The notes under the pieces are model-generated. The model searched no databases. It saw only the letters and a list, made by a program, of their open reading frames with translations, and was not told the DNA's origin. From positions 1 to 63,987 of IMG/VR virus record IMGVR_UViG_3300030419_004603: DNA of 63,987 bases; one strand, given 5' to 3'. The stretch comes from a virus. The position numbers and the translations under genes were made by a program. The number at the start of each line of letters is the position of its first letter. Within the stretch, counting starts at the first letter, position 1. Positions 17,630-26,595 of this stretch are shown piece by piece.

Positions 17630-18171
17630 TGAATAATACTATTGAGTGTCTAACACCAGATGTAAAATGGTTTACAAGAACCTTACCACCATGTGTCATT
17701 AAATACAAAATTAAAGATGAACAATTATTATCGTCTTTGATAGATGCTGTAGATTCAGATGGTGATAGAATGAGACATCAGACAAACCTAGCATGTGCTA
17801 TGACAAGTTATAGGTCACAAGAATACTCAACTCACAAATCATCCTTTGAAAATACAATAAACCTATTTTCGGACATATTCGAACAAAATAACTTAAAGAT
17901 AGAGGTAGTCGATATTTGGGTGGCAAAATATGTTAGTCAAGACTATGCTAAAAAACATAATCATGGTGATGCTTTATGGTCTTTTTGTATTTATTTAAAT
18001 GAAGGTAAAGATTTTCCACCAATAGAATTAGAGGGTTATGGTAAGGTAAAGGCCGAAAGGGGACTTGTAATATTTTTTCCCTCTTGGGTTTTTCATTGGG
18101 TAGAATCTAAAGAATTTGAAGGTGCACGATATGTATGTGCAGGTAATATTTATACTAAAGGTCAAAGATGA
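17629..18171 (+). CDS. 2OG-Fe(II) oxygenase-like protein
   Basis: A 180-residue double-stranded beta-helix oxygenase candidate. The iron triad can be placed as H-x-D in HNHGDALWSF and the distal His in FFPSWVFHWVES, with the 2-oxoglutarate Arg near the C-terminus (GARYVCAGN). FCIYLNEGKDFPPIELEG and GLVIFFPSWVFH are typical core strands. The family hydroxylates proteins, nucleobases or small molecules using O2 and 2-oxoglutarate. ATG 17629 overlaps the preceding TGA; a GTG at 17626 also exists. It is the first of several such oxygenases between 17.6 and 24.9 kb, next to putative structural genes, so virion-protein hydroxylation is a possible role. Confidence 0.68.
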   Translation: MNNTIECLTPDVKWFTRTLPPCVIKYKIKDEQLLSSLIDAVDSDGDRMRHQTNLACAMTSYRSQEYSTHKSSFENTINLFSDIFEQNNLKIEVVDIWVAKYVSQDYAKKHNHGDALWSFCIYLNEGKDFPPIELEGYGKVKAERGLVIFFPSWVFHWVESKEFEGARYVCAGNIYTKGQR

Positions 18172-18704
18172 ATCAAGTTATACCTAATATAATAGGCCCA
18201 TTAATTTATTTAAACGCCGATAATTTTTTATTAGAGGACATTTTATCAAACGAAGATTATTTTGAAAATGATGGATTTCATGAAATAATCGAACATCATT
18301 TGAGTAATTTTGCTCAACACATAATAAAATCAGGTTTCAGTTGGAATTATAAAGAGCATCCTAATTTATCTAAGGATAGAGTATTACAAAAATATAATTT
18401 TTATTATAATTTTAGTGATAAAAAATATAATACAAAAATTTTTTACTATCGTTCATTTTTACAGGATGGTATTGATACATCACGAGGAATGGAGTTCATG
18501 TACAAACCAAAAGGTTTTTTTCAACGAGAGGTTACGATTTTACCCAAATTAAATGACAAATCATTATTTATTTTTGATGATTCTTTTGAGGCCAGTATCA
18601 ATCCAACATATCAATGGAGTTTAGATGTGACATTAGAAAAAAAATCAGGTTATAAAAAAATATATCAAGGAGAACAATATGATAAGAACACAATTAGGAC
18701 TTAG
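18168..18704 (+). CDS. hypothetical protein, possibly oxygenase-related
   Basis: A 178-residue protein I do not recognise. It is acidic and aromatic-rich in the first half (FENDGFHEIIEHHLSNF), with a beta-rich second half (REVTILPKLNDKSLFIFDDS, then YQWSLDVTLEKK). The overlap with its oxygenase neighbours on both sides (4 nt and 26 nt) and the IFDDS/SLDVTL strands make a degenerate beta-helix fold possible. However, no HxD...H triad is evident. Treat as hypothetical. Confidence 0.5.
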   Translation: MNQVIPNIIGPLIYLNADNFLLEDILSNEDYFENDGFHEIIEHHLSNFAQHIIKSGFSWNYKEHPNLSKDRVLQKYNFYYNFSDKKYNTKIFYYRSFLQDGIDTSRGMEFMYKPKGFFQREVTILPKLNDKSLFIFDDSFEASINPTYQWSLDVTLEKKSGYKKIYQGEQYDKNTIRT

Positions 18705-19320
18705 AAACTTATCAGACCCAAATACACATAAAGAACACTTCCCTTTCGCAGTAGAGGCTGCATTTAGTGGATTCGAACTAAAGAGACTTAAAGAAGTTCT
18801 AAAATTTGACCCAAATAACAGAGAAGAACCTGCCATGACAACTGGTGATGCAACATTTGGATTTGTAGGTGAGGAATCTGAACGGAAGGCCCATCAGATT
18901 ACTATTCCATTTGTCGATGAGTTAAATTGGTTTTATGAAAAATTAGAGGAATTAGTATTTCAGGTTAACCAATCGGTTTACAAATACGAACTTTCGACAA
19001 TGATGGAACCATCTATATATTTGAGGTATGATGGTAAAGAGGGTGGTAAATATGACCCACATATGGATATGGGAACAAATTATCCAACTTCTCTGAGAAA
19101 ATTATCATCAACTATTTTTATCAACGATGATTATGAAGGTGGTGAACTAATTTTTGATGGTTTGGGAAAGGATGCCGATGGGAAAGACATTGTCTACTAT
19201 CCGAAAACACCTGGCACAATAGTTTTCTTTCCATCATTTTTGATACATGGTGTAAAACCCGTAACTAAAGGACAGAGGTATTCAATTGTGACTTGGTTCC
19301 ATGGCCCCCCTTTTGTTTAA
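18679..19320 (+). CDS. 2OG-Fe(II) oxygenase, prolyl-4-hydroxylase-like
   Basis: A 213-residue oxygenase with the complete family signature. YLRYDGKEGGKYDPHMDMG gives the H-x-D iron ligands, and FINDDYEGGELIF is the core strand. PGTIVFFPSFLIHGVKPV supplies the distal His, and GQRYSIVTWFHGP the Arg that binds 2-oxoglutarate. The start is fixed by CAAGGAG 7-8 nt before ATG 18679, even though this overlaps the previous gene by 26 nt. It is PiuC/P4H-like and should hydroxylate a peptide side chain. It lies directly upstream of the 910-residue structural protein. Confidence 0.88.
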   Translation: MIRTQLGLRNLSDPNTHKEHFPFAVEAAFSGFELKRLKEVLKFDPNNREEPAMTTGDATFGFVGEESERKAHQITIPFVDELNWFYEKLEELVFQVNQSVYKYELSTMMEPSIYLRYDGKEGGKYDPHMDMGTNYPTSLRKLSSTIFINDDYEGGELIFDGLGKDADGKDIVYYPKTPGTIVFFPSFLIHGVKPVTKGQRYSIVTWFHGPPFV

Positions 19321-19350
19321 TAAATTTATCGTAATCTTATATTTATAGAC

Positions 19351-22083
19351 ATGAAAAACATATTTGATAAATTAGTTTATAAACACATCATTGGTAATTT
19401 TGTAAATCATTTCAATATGGAGTTTTTTGAGGGTATTGTTCAATTAAAGAGAAACGAAGCCCTATTGTTTTGTCATGATATTATACCTCAGAATACTACT
19501 CCATATATTACTGAAATCAATACTAATACAGCCGTTGATGATGACCTTGTAGAATGGTTTGATTACGAACCCATAATTCTTGCCACAAAAAAATGGCAGT
19601 ATGATAATGTAATTGTTTTAGTGGAGAAAAATGAATCCAATATCATTGAAAACGGAAAGTGGTACAAACAACTTCAAAAAGAGTGTGAAAAACATGGTAA
19701 AAATGTTCGTATTAAATCATGTCTAGCAGAAACAGATATTTGGGATTTTGATTACAATAAACAACAAGATTTCATTATAAGAATAGCTTGGGATAAGAAT
19801 TGTCTAATAGATAAATTTGCAGCAAACAAATACAAGTTCAAAAAATTCATGACCGAACAAAGTATAGCAACACCAAAATGGTCAACCGATTCAAGTATTT
19901 ATGAAAAGGATAAATTTTTTGTATTCAAGGATTCTAAGGTTGATAAAAAAGTAGGAATCTCGATAAAAAAATTCTCAACCAAAAAAGAGTTTACAGAATA
20001 TTTAAAAGATTTTGACTATGTTGAGGAGTATATTAAAAGTGATGTAGATTTCCAATGTGGTTCCCAAGTAGAAGTAAAACATTATTCAATGTATTATAGA
20101 AATTTCTTTTACAACATGACTCCAAATATTTACACTCAATTATTCGATTATAAAAAACACGATGACCAATTAGATTTGAATCGTATAGGGTATGCTAACT
20201 TCTTATACAAAGATGACATTGGTAAAGATTATGTAAACTCAAATGTTGATTTAGTGCATCCATTTCATTACAAGTTCATTCGAATAAATGATAAGTTCGA
20301 TTTTTCACATTCCTCATCTATACTTGTTTATCAATATAAAAGAGGAGAATTTAAGCCTGTTCATTTGATAGAAGTAGGTGATGTATTACTTAGAAATGAT
20401 GAAAAAGTTATCGTTGAAACTATTGAAATTATTGAAAAACAAATTAGAGTAAAAGCATTACAACATGAAGATAATGTAATCGAATATAATGGATTTCAAA
20501 TACAAGCAAAACACGAAAATTTTATAAGTGGTGTCGATAGTATAATCACAGACCCATTTAAAGGTCAACAAGTTTTAAGTTCCAAAGAAGAAGAATTAGT
20601 ATCTGCAATAATGGCTAAAGCAAAAGACGCGGAAATGCCAGAAAGAGTTGTGGAAATTACTTTTGAATGTCAAGGAACATTTTTTACAAGTGAATTCTTA
20701 TTCGAAAAACCACTCAAGGTAATAAACTCGATGGACTACGATATCCGTATGGATAGAACTGATGGTAGGGAAGAGTTTGGAACTCATAATACGGCAGGTG
20801 TAGAAAGGAAGGAACCTACTTTTGGTTGGGCTTCTTATGACCCTAAACTTACTTACGAACTAAAACATATGAATGTAATGAAGTTACGACCTGGTATGGT
20901 TTGTTTGACACCAAAAAGAAAGGATATGAAAATTATTCGTGGTCTGTATGGTGGATTTGTACCATGTAAAGTCGTGAGTATCAAAGAGGTGCCAGGTAAA
21001 AAATCACATTGGGATATTTACGATATACTACCTACAGAAAATTATTTTATGAACAGACTTCATGTTCACAATGGGCCAGCAAATTATTCATTAACAAGTG
21101 GGCCAGTTTTGATGGGTCATTGGGATATATCACATCCAAGTAGTTTTAGTTCACCTGACGATACAGTATTTGATTTGACATCACGACTGAATGCGGATTT
21201 GACTATACATCAAAATCTACCAGCACCACAAATAAGTCCCAATCAAACTACGAATGTTTCTTCACAAAATCATAATCCCATAGTGACATCATATTTTCCA
21301 AATCCTGAATTTAAGGCCATTAATTTTACCACAAGTTTAAAGGGTGCGAGACTTACAAGACAACCAAGTAACCCATATCATGAACAATATGCATTTAACT
21401 CACAATATCCAATGTCAGTATTGTGGAGTAACGCTCTATCAGACTTTACAACCAGTGGTACATCATTTCCAGTACCTGGCATTGGAGCACCGAACTCTCC
21501 TACGGCACGAAGATGGAGTACTTGTAATCCTGGTACAAATTGGGATGTTGTCCTATCAGATGGTGGTAATACAACAAACTCAAGATGGATGGTATATAAT
21601 GGAAATGGTTACGAAGCAGTTCCAACAGGTTTTCTTTGGAATGGAACTTCAGACCAAACTGGATACGGACACACCATAGGTGACCCAAAGAGTGGTACTA
21701 CGAATAACTTTGTACAAAAATTTAGATTCACCACTTTGATTTCAGACCAAAGTTCACCATATTATACACTTTATGGAAATTGGAAACAACCTTCAACATT
21801 AGTTGCAGGTTCATTTGGTAATTCTTTCAATGTACCAACACCAGCCGCAAACCCACGAGCTCCAAGTCAAAATTTCGCGTTCGGTGGACATGGATATCCA
21901 AATCCAACCACAAATGAAGGTGCATTTGCTTGGAATATTGTGATGATGTATCATCAAGGTAATACACAAGCTGCAAGTCAATTCCTTCAAATATTTCAAG
22001 GAAGCCCAAATTCAAAAATGTATTATAGGTCTGATAATCCTGGTTTGACTGGTTCACCAACATATGATGGTTCGGGTCCATAA
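19351..22083 (+). CDS. large multidomain protein with Hint-like domain and C-terminal adhesin-like region
   Basis: A 910-residue mosaic. Residues 1-320 weakly resemble an ATP-grasp fold (IRIAWDKNCLIDKF, FVFKDSKVDKKVG, YVEEYI). About 320-575 resembles a Hint/intein domain: it begins near SILVYQYKRGEFKPVHLIEVGDVLL and ends in the intein-like ILPTENYFMNRLHVHN. The C-terminal 335 residues are Ser/Thr/Asn/Pro-rich and beta-like (FDLTSRLNADLTIHQ), with many tryptophans and glycines, as in tail-fibre or receptor-binding proteins. HN is followed by Gly, not Cys/Ser/Thr, so canonical splicing is unlikely; autocleavage is possible. It is probably a virion surface protein, and the next gene looks like a partner. 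Confidence 0.6.
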   Translation: MKNIFDKLVYKHIIGNFVNHFNMEFFEGIVQLKRNEALLFCHDIIPQNTTPYITEINTNTAVDDDLVEWFDYEPIILATKKWQYDNVIVLVEKNESNIIENGKWYKQLQKECEKHGKNVRIKSCLAETDIWDFDYNKQQDFIIRIAWDKNCLIDKFAANKYKFKKFMTEQSIATPKWSTDSSIYEKDKFFVFKDSKVDKKVGISIKKFSTKKEFTEYLKDFDYVEEYIKSDVDFQCGSQVEVKHYSMYYRNFFYNMTPNIYTQLFDYKKHDDQLDLNRIGYANFLYKDDIGKDYVNSNVDLVHPFHYKFIRINDKFDFSHSSSILVYQYKRGEFKPVHLIEVGDVLLRNDEKVIVETIEIIEKQIRVKALQHEDNVIEYNGFQIQAKHENFISGVDSIITDPFKGQQVLSSKEEELVSAIMAKAKDAEMPERVVEITFECQGTFFTSEFLFEKPLKVINSMDYDIRMDRTDGREEFGTHNTAGVERKEPTFGWASYDPKLTYELKHMNVMKLRPGMVCLTPKRKDMKIIRGLYGGFVPCKVVSIKEVPGKKSHWDIYDILPTENYFMNRLHVHNGPANYSLTSGPVLMGHWDISHPSSFSSPDDTVFDLTSRLNADLTIHQNLPAPQISPNQTTNVSSQNHNPIVTSYFPNPEFKAINFTTSLKGARLTRQPSNPYHEQYAFNSQYPMSVLWSNALSDFTTSGTSFPVPGIGAPNSPTARRWSTCNPGTNWDVVLSDGGNTTNSRWMVYNGNGYEAVPTGFLWNGTSDQTGYGHTIGDPKSGTTNNFVQKFRFTTLISDQSSPYYTLYGNWKQPSTLVAGSFGNSFNVPTPAANPRAPSQNFAFGGHGYPNPTTNEGAFAWNIVMMYHQGNTQAASQFLQIFQGSPNSKMYYRSDNPGLTGSPTYDGSGP

Positions 22084-22595
22084 TGAGTAAGAATTTACGC
22101 ATAAGTGGATATGTACTAATGAATACGGCATCATTGGATGATTCAGGTTCAGTTAGTATAGAGGCACAAGATTATGGATATCCTAATTACATTTCAAGTT
22201 CATTTTCAGCTTCGGTTGAATTTCAAGATACACGAACACCAATATTAATTACTGAGGTTATTGACCAAAAACCTGCTGTAAGTTTTGGACATTTTAATTG
22301 GACATTTAGTGATTTGACGGATGTTACTGGTAGTTGGAATTATTATTCTCAATCCATACAAAGTGATGATTTGAAAACTGCAATTATTAGTAGTTCTAAT
22401 ATGAGTGCTTCTCACTTTGGTGAGGTCTACATATTTCGAGTTGAAGATAGCGAACATTACTTTAGTAGTGACACAGATTATGATGTTGGAGATTATAGAA
22501 AGTATAGAAATTTCGAGGATGGTGTACTGTTAGAGAGTTATTTATTACCAGTCACGAAATCAGACGGGCCTTATTCAATACCACCGTGGAGTTAA
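22083..22595 (+). CDS. putative structural (tail/fibre-associated) protein
   Basis: A 170-residue beta-rich protein, low in Lys and high in Ser/Tyr/Asp (YVLMNTASLDDSGSVSIEA; SFSASVEFQDTRTP). It has no cysteine and no signal peptide. The start overlaps the previous stop (TAATG) and it ends 1 nt before the next start. The composition and coupling to the 910-residue protein suggest a small structural partner or chaperone, but no family is recognised. Confidence 0.5.
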   Translation: MSKNLRISGYVLMNTASLDDSGSVSIEAQDYGYPNYISSSFSASVEFQDTRTPILITEVIDQKPAVSFGHFNWTFSDLTDVTGSWNYYSQSIQSDDLKTAIISSSNMSASHFGEVYIFRVEDSEHYFSSDTDYDVGDYRKYRNFEDGVLLESYLLPVTKSDGPYSIPPWS

Positions 22596-22596
22596 T

Positions 22597-23271
22597 GTGT
22601 TTAATAAAAATGGTTATGAAATTCGTAGAGATGCGATAGATACTAAAACACTGGATTTAGTGTATGAGTATCACAAATTAAAAGTAGAAAATAATGAGTT
22701 CGAGATAGATACTGCACAAGTAACTGGAACCATCACAATGTATGGTGATACATTAAATGATTCAATTTTAAGATGGTCATTACCATTTGCTCAAGAAGTG
22801 ATTGGTGAAGAATTATATCCTTGTTATAGTTTCCTAAGAATTTATAATAATGGAGATATTTTAGAACCTCATTGTGATAGACCATCATGTGAGTTTAGTG
22901 CAACATTACCAATATATTTTGATAAAAAATGGCCTATTATGATGAAAAAACACGATTTTGAAAAATATGGTGAGGATTATTTAACCCCATCATTGGAAAA
23001 AAATGAAGATGGTTCAATTGAAAATGATACGATAGCAGTAACACTTAATAGGGGTGATATATGTTTTTATGAAGGCACAAAAATGAATCATTGGAGAGAC
23101 CCATTTATGGGAAATGATTGTGTACAATTATTTATACATTATGTCAGAAAAAATGGTGAACACTCAAATTTCAAATACGACCAAAGAGATAACCTTGGTT
23201 TACCATCTGTAAGTGGACACTCTTTGATGGATGCTAGAAAAAAATACTTAGAATCATTTTTTGATGATTAA
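22597..23271 (+). CDS. 2OG-Fe(II) oxygenase-like protein
   Basis: A 224-residue protein starting at GTG 22597; the ATG at 22595 is out of frame. The core LRIYNNGDILEPHCDRPSCEFSA contains H-x-D, GDICFYEGTKMNHWRD contains the distal His, and the strand VQLFIHYVRK follows. This arrangement fits the 2-oxoglutarate/Fe(II) dioxygenase fold, although the terminal Arg is less clear. ENDTIAVTLNRGD is typical of the jelly-roll turn. Clustering with other oxygenases, an acetyltransferase and a sulfotransferase suggests a side-chain or glycan modification group. Substrate unknown. Confidence 0.68.
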   Translation: MFNKNGYEIRRDAIDTKTLDLVYEYHKLKVENNEFEIDTAQVTGTITMYGDTLNDSILRWSLPFAQEVIGEELYPCYSFLRIYNNGDILEPHCDRPSCEFSATLPIYFDKKWPIMMKKHDFEKYGEDYLTPSLEKNEDGSIENDTIAVTLNRGDICFYEGTKMNHWRDPFMGNDCVQLFIHYVRKNGEHSNFKYDQRDNLGLPSVSGHSLMDARKKYLESFFDD

Positions 23272-23692
23272 ATACCGAAGAGACTTAAAAAATTATCAGT
23301 TTTATAATACACCAAATCAAGTATCGTGTTGGAAGAAAATAGACGAAGTTAAACTTCAATCTGCAATAGACCTTTTCCAAGAGGAACTAAATTGGGATAA
23401 AATGTGGAATGTGGAAGATGCCAAACAGAGATTAGAAGATGGTTGGTTATTTTCGGTTCTTGAAGTAGATGATAAACTTAGAGGTTGGTATTGGTTAAAC
23501 TACGAAACCAAAGAGGGTTTGAACTTGTATGTACATAAAGATTTCAGAGGTCATGGTTATGGGTTTGGATTAATAAGTTATATTATTACTGCAGCAAAAT
23601 TAAGACAATTAGAATATGTGTGGGCACAAGTGGATGAGTGGAATAAGGTAAGTCAAGAATTATTTTTGAGGTGTGGATTTTTAAATGAATAG
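23264..23692 (+). CDS. GNAT-family N-acetyltransferase
   Basis: A 142-residue GNAT protein. The acetyl-CoA pyrophosphate loop is visible in HKDFRGHGYGFGLISYI (R/Q-x-x-G-x-G/A form). It is followed by the helix ITAAKLRQLEYVWAQV and by SQELFLRCGF, the usual NxxAxxxYxxxGF position. It transfers an acetyl group from acetyl-CoA to an amine, with substrate unknown. ATG 23264 is chosen over TTG 23261. It overlaps both neighbours by 8 nt and sits within the oxygenase/sulfotransferase group. Confidence 0.82.
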   Translation: MIKYRRDLKNYQFYNTPNQVSCWKKIDEVKLQSAIDLFQEELNWDKMWNVEDAKQRLEDGWLFSVLEVDDKLRGWYWLNYETKEGLNLYVHKDFRGHGYGFGLISYIITAAKLRQLEYVWAQVDEWNKVSQELFLRCGFLNE

Positions 23693-24383
23693 ATTTATGT
23701 TATTGTCCATGAAAAGGACAGGTTCTAATCATCTATTGAACGCTATACAATCTATTTCCGATAAAAAAATGGTTTGGTTTGACGCACAACCAAAATTTTG
23801 GGAGTCATTTGGTCTATCATTTGGGAAAGACATTTGGAATGCTAAAATAATTGATTGTTTTGATGAGTTATATGATAATTATTTTGGATGTAAGATTAAT
23901 TGGGATGAACCATCATTTTTTGAAATCATAGATGAATTAATTGATTATCCTGTTAAGAAGATTATATTATATCGTGAAAATATTTGGGAAAAAGTTATAT
24001 CAGAAGAATTAGCAATACAAACAAACCATTGGATAGCTCCCATCGGAAGACATAGAGTCTATAAAGAAGGTTATGAGTTTGATGAAATTGATGTTGATGT
24101 TGTAAAAAATAAAATAAAAGATATAGAAAATAAGGTTCAGTATATTCTCAATAAAAAACAAGAATTTATTGTTCTAAAATATGAAGATTTATTTTCGAGG
24201 AATACTTATACAAATACACACAAACAAAATTTTAAAGATTTACTAATAAAATTAGGTGTTAGTTATAATAATCAAGTTTTTGAGAATGTGGTTGGAGATT
24301 TGATGAAACCAAACGCTTGTTATAAAACAGACAATACATATAATTACATAAAGAATATTTCTGAACTCAAAAAGTTAAGATGA
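23685..24383 (+). CDS. sulfotransferase-like protein
   Basis: A 232-residue P-loop protein. The N-terminal MLLSMKRTGSNHLLNAI is the 5'-phosphosulfate loop of PAPS-dependent sulfotransferases. The 3'-phosphate region is KKIILYRENIWEKVISEELA, and FIVLKYEDLFS follows, all in the expected order. It would transfer sulfate from host-made PAPS to a hydroxyl or amine on a sugar, protein or lipid. Another sulfotransferase-like gene is in the glycan island at 48242. It is coupled by short overlaps to the acetyltransferase and the next oxygenase. Confidence 0.75.
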   Translation: MNRFMLLSMKRTGSNHLLNAIQSISDKKMVWFDAQPKFWESFGLSFGKDIWNAKIIDCFDELYDNYFGCKINWDEPSFFEIIDELIDYPVKKIILYRENIWEKVISEELAIQTNHWIAPIGRHRVYKEGYEFDEIDVDVVKNKIKDIENKVQYILNKKQEFIVLKYEDLFSRNTYTNTHKQNFKDLLIKLGVSYNNQVFENVVGDLMKPNACYKTDNTYNYIKNISELKKLR

Positions 24384-24886
24384 AAAAAATTGATAAAAAT
24401 TTTCCTATTTACGAAGTAGAAAACTTATTAAATTATGATAATTACGATATTGAATTATTAAAGAAAAAATATATAGAGGAACATAAGAAAAATTTAAATC
24501 CTGAAAAGGGTTTTAATGCTGTAGTTGATTTTGATTCAGAAATACTTGAAGACTTAATTGTAGAATTCACTAAGCTGGTGAATAAAAAATGGGGTGGAAT
24601 TGATGTCATTAAGAGTTCTTACATAATGGTAAACAATGAAGATTTTTGTCCTATAAATTGGCACAATCATCTTACGACTTCTGATATAGTTGGTGTTTAC
24701 TATTTTAGTGTACCTAAATCAATGAAAGGTGGGAATATATCTTTTCAAACTGATGATTATGATTTATCACACAGACCCAAAGAAAATTCACTTTTAATAT
24801 TTCCTGATTGGATGTTACACACGACTAATTACATTCAAGGAAAAGAACACAGAATATCAATAAACATAGAGGGAATTTATGAATAA
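24380..24886 (+). CDS. 2OG-Fe(II) oxygenase-like protein
   Basis: A 168-residue putative oxygenase. NWHNHLTTSDIVGVYYFSVP carries the proximal His (H-x-H rather than the usual H-x-D, so the acidic ligand is uncertain). GGNISFQTDD, NSLLIFPDWMLHTTNY (distal His) and EHRISINIEG (Arg binding 2-oxoglutarate) complete the fold. It resembles the phage tail-associated oxygenase type common in marine myoviruses. ATGA overlap with the sulfotransferase. The altered first ligand means activity should not be assumed. Confidence 0.65.
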   Translation: MKKIDKNFPIYEVENLLNYDNYDIELLKKKYIEEHKKNLNPEKGFNAVVDFDSEILEDLIVEFTKLVNKKWGGIDVIKSSYIMVNNEDFCPINWHNHLTTSDIVGVYYFSVPKSMKGGNISFQTDDYDLSHRPKENSLLIFPDWMLHTTNYIQGKEHRISINIEGIYE

Positions 24887-25694
24887 GATAATGATAATGT
24901 TTTTGATGATGTTTACTATTGCTTCGTCTCAAACTGCAACAATAACAAATAGTGTAATTGGATACACAACAGTCGGTGATTCTGTATCTTTTGAAAAACC
25001 ATCACTTTGGTCATTCATTAAGGATGATAATTCAAAGTGGATGGCTTCTCTTTGGATTGATGCACCTTGGGCTAGTGAGGTTGTGTATGTAGAGGAATTG
25101 TTCTACAAACCTTATAGTGATAAGTTTACTATTGGTTTAGGTAGACAAGCAATTCCATTTGGTTCTAATGTACCATACTTAGATTTAACAAGAGGCGATA
25201 GATTTACTTACGCTACACCAACATCCAATGATGCTGGACTCTTGTACTTCGGAGATGGTGTTAGTGTCTATGGTGGAGTTGGTAAATGGTTTTTAGAAAC
25301 CTATTATGGTAACGACATCGAAAACGGATATGATGTATTGACTACTGCAAGACTAAGTTATGAGGTAGGTGATGTTCATTTCATCGGTGTATCAGTTGAT
25401 AATCAAGACAGACAAGTTCTTGATGTAAGTGGATATAGTAAATATGTCGACTATGTCACAGAATTTAGAGAAGATTACCAATGGGGTAGAGCTATTATCA
25501 AGAGTGGTAAGTATGGTCTATCAGCCCTAGCAGGTTTTGAAAGAACAGAGGATGAAACACAGGCACTATATGGTCTTGTGTATCAATATGGAGAACCTAA
25601 TCAATTTGTTTCTGCTGAATTTAGTGGAGAAGGTGATTTAAAGGTTAAGTTGTATTATGGTTTTAACTTAAATGTAGGAAATAAAAATGACTAA
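24879..25694 (+). CDS. porin-like outer-membrane beta-barrel protein
   Basis: A 271-residue protein with a signal peptide (MNKIMIMFLMMFTIASS, cleavage near SQT). The rest alternates as in a beta barrel: VVYVEELFYKPYSDKFTIGLG, then RQAIPFGSNVPYLDLTRGD, YGGVGKWFLETYYG and VKLYYGFNLNVG. The RQ-IPFG and DGVSVYGG segments resemble phosphate-selective or OprP-type porin strands. It is short for a 16-strand porin, and ends NKND rather than an aromatic residue, so 12-14 strands are more likely. It overlaps the EamA transporter gene by 8 nt, suggesting a paired uptake or export route. This is the second outer-membrane protein in the window. Confidence 0.6.
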   Translation: MNKIMIMFLMMFTIASSQTATITNSVIGYTTVGDSVSFEKPSLWSFIKDDNSKWMASLWIDAPWASEVVYVEELFYKPYSDKFTIGLGRQAIPFGSNVPYLDLTRGDRFTYATPTSNDAGLLYFGDGVSVYGGVGKWFLETYYGNDIENGYDVLTTARLSYEVGDVHFIGVSVDNQDRQVLDVSGYSKYVDYVTEFREDYQWGRAIIKSGKYGLSALAGFERTEDETQALYGLVYQYGEPNQFVSAEFSGEGDLKVKLYYGFNLNVGNKND

Positions 25695-26595
25695 ATTTTT
25701 AAAAGGATTTATAGCAGCAGCAATTGCAGTATTCGCTTGGTCAACCCTTGAGGTCACTGGTAGTTTTATATTTGCAGAAGGAGCAGGGCCTGTATCGGTT
25801 TTATCGGTTAGGTTTCTAATCGCCACACTATTGTTTGGTGGAGTGATGTTGTGGAAGAAACAGACAACAGGTGAAAATCTGTTTTATGTTGAGAAGGAAG
25901 ATAGAAAACAATTTTTGATTAATGGTGTAATATTGGCAGTACACTTATTGGTGTATTGGTTTGCTTGGGAATTACTTGACCCGAACCTACCTGTTATCTA
26001 CGCAATATTCTATATGTATCCATTTGTACTATGTTTGATTTCCATATTTTACTATGGAGAAAAGTTCAGTAATGGTAGAAAGATAGCATTAGGATTGGGA
26101 ACACTTGGTTGTATGTTTGCTATTGAATTGATACCATCATTCTCAACAGAAGGTTTGAACGCAAAGGGTATATTATTAGATGTAGCAGCCTGTTTGACTT
26201 GGGTAGCGTATCTAATAGTAGGACAAGGTATTATGAAAAAATATAAACCACTTACGATTGTATTTTATGACTTTCTACAAGTGTTTGTATATGTTTCATT
26301 ATTCCAATCACCAATGACAACACTTTCAGAGGTAACATTCAATGGTCTGTTAGCAATCGCATACATTTCAGTAGTTGCAAGTTTTATCGCATACTTCTGT
26401 TATTGGATAGCTGTAAAGAATATTGGAGCTACAAATACAGGTTTAGTTGAATTGGGAACACCAATCTTTGGAGTGACACTTGGTTATTTTTTCTTATCGA
26501 TGACACCATCATTATGGCAGATACTTGGACTTGTAATGATTTCAAGTGGATTGTTTTTAGTTTATAAGGAAAAAGAAGTAGTATATGACCAATAA
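25687..26595 (+). CDS. EamA/DMT-family inner-membrane transporter
   Basis: A 302-residue protein with about ten hydrophobic helices in two EamA repeats. The first starts FIAAAIAVFAWSTLEVTG and the second around GILLDVAACLTWVAYLI, ending LGLVMISSGLFLVYKEKE. EamA members export or import amino acids, nucleotide sugars or other metabolites. Its coupling to the porin-like gene and location within a phage region are unusual. Substrate cannot be read from the sequence. Overlaps of 8 and 11 nt link it to its neighbours. Confidence 0.88.
   Translation: MTKFLKGFIAAAIAVFAWSTLEVTGSFIFAEGAGPVSVLSVRFLIATLLFGGVMLWKKQTTGENLFYVEKEDRKQFLINGVILAVHLLVYWFAWELLDPNLPVIYAIFYMYPFVLCLISIFYYGEKFSNGRKIALGLGTLGCMFAIELIPSFSTEGLNAKGILLDVAACLTWVAYLIVGQGIMKKYKPLTIVFYDFLQVFVYVSLFQSPMTTLSEVTFNGLLAIAYISVVASFIAYFCYWIAVKNIGATNTGLVELGTPIFGVTLGYFFLSMTPSLWQILGLVMISSGLFLVYKEKEVVYDQ

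Noticed and set aside
19340-19347. TATTTATA, the reverse complement of the T4 late promoter box TATAAATA
   Set aside because: It would drive the minus strand, where I see no genes; a single 8-mer in AT-rich DNA is expected by chance.
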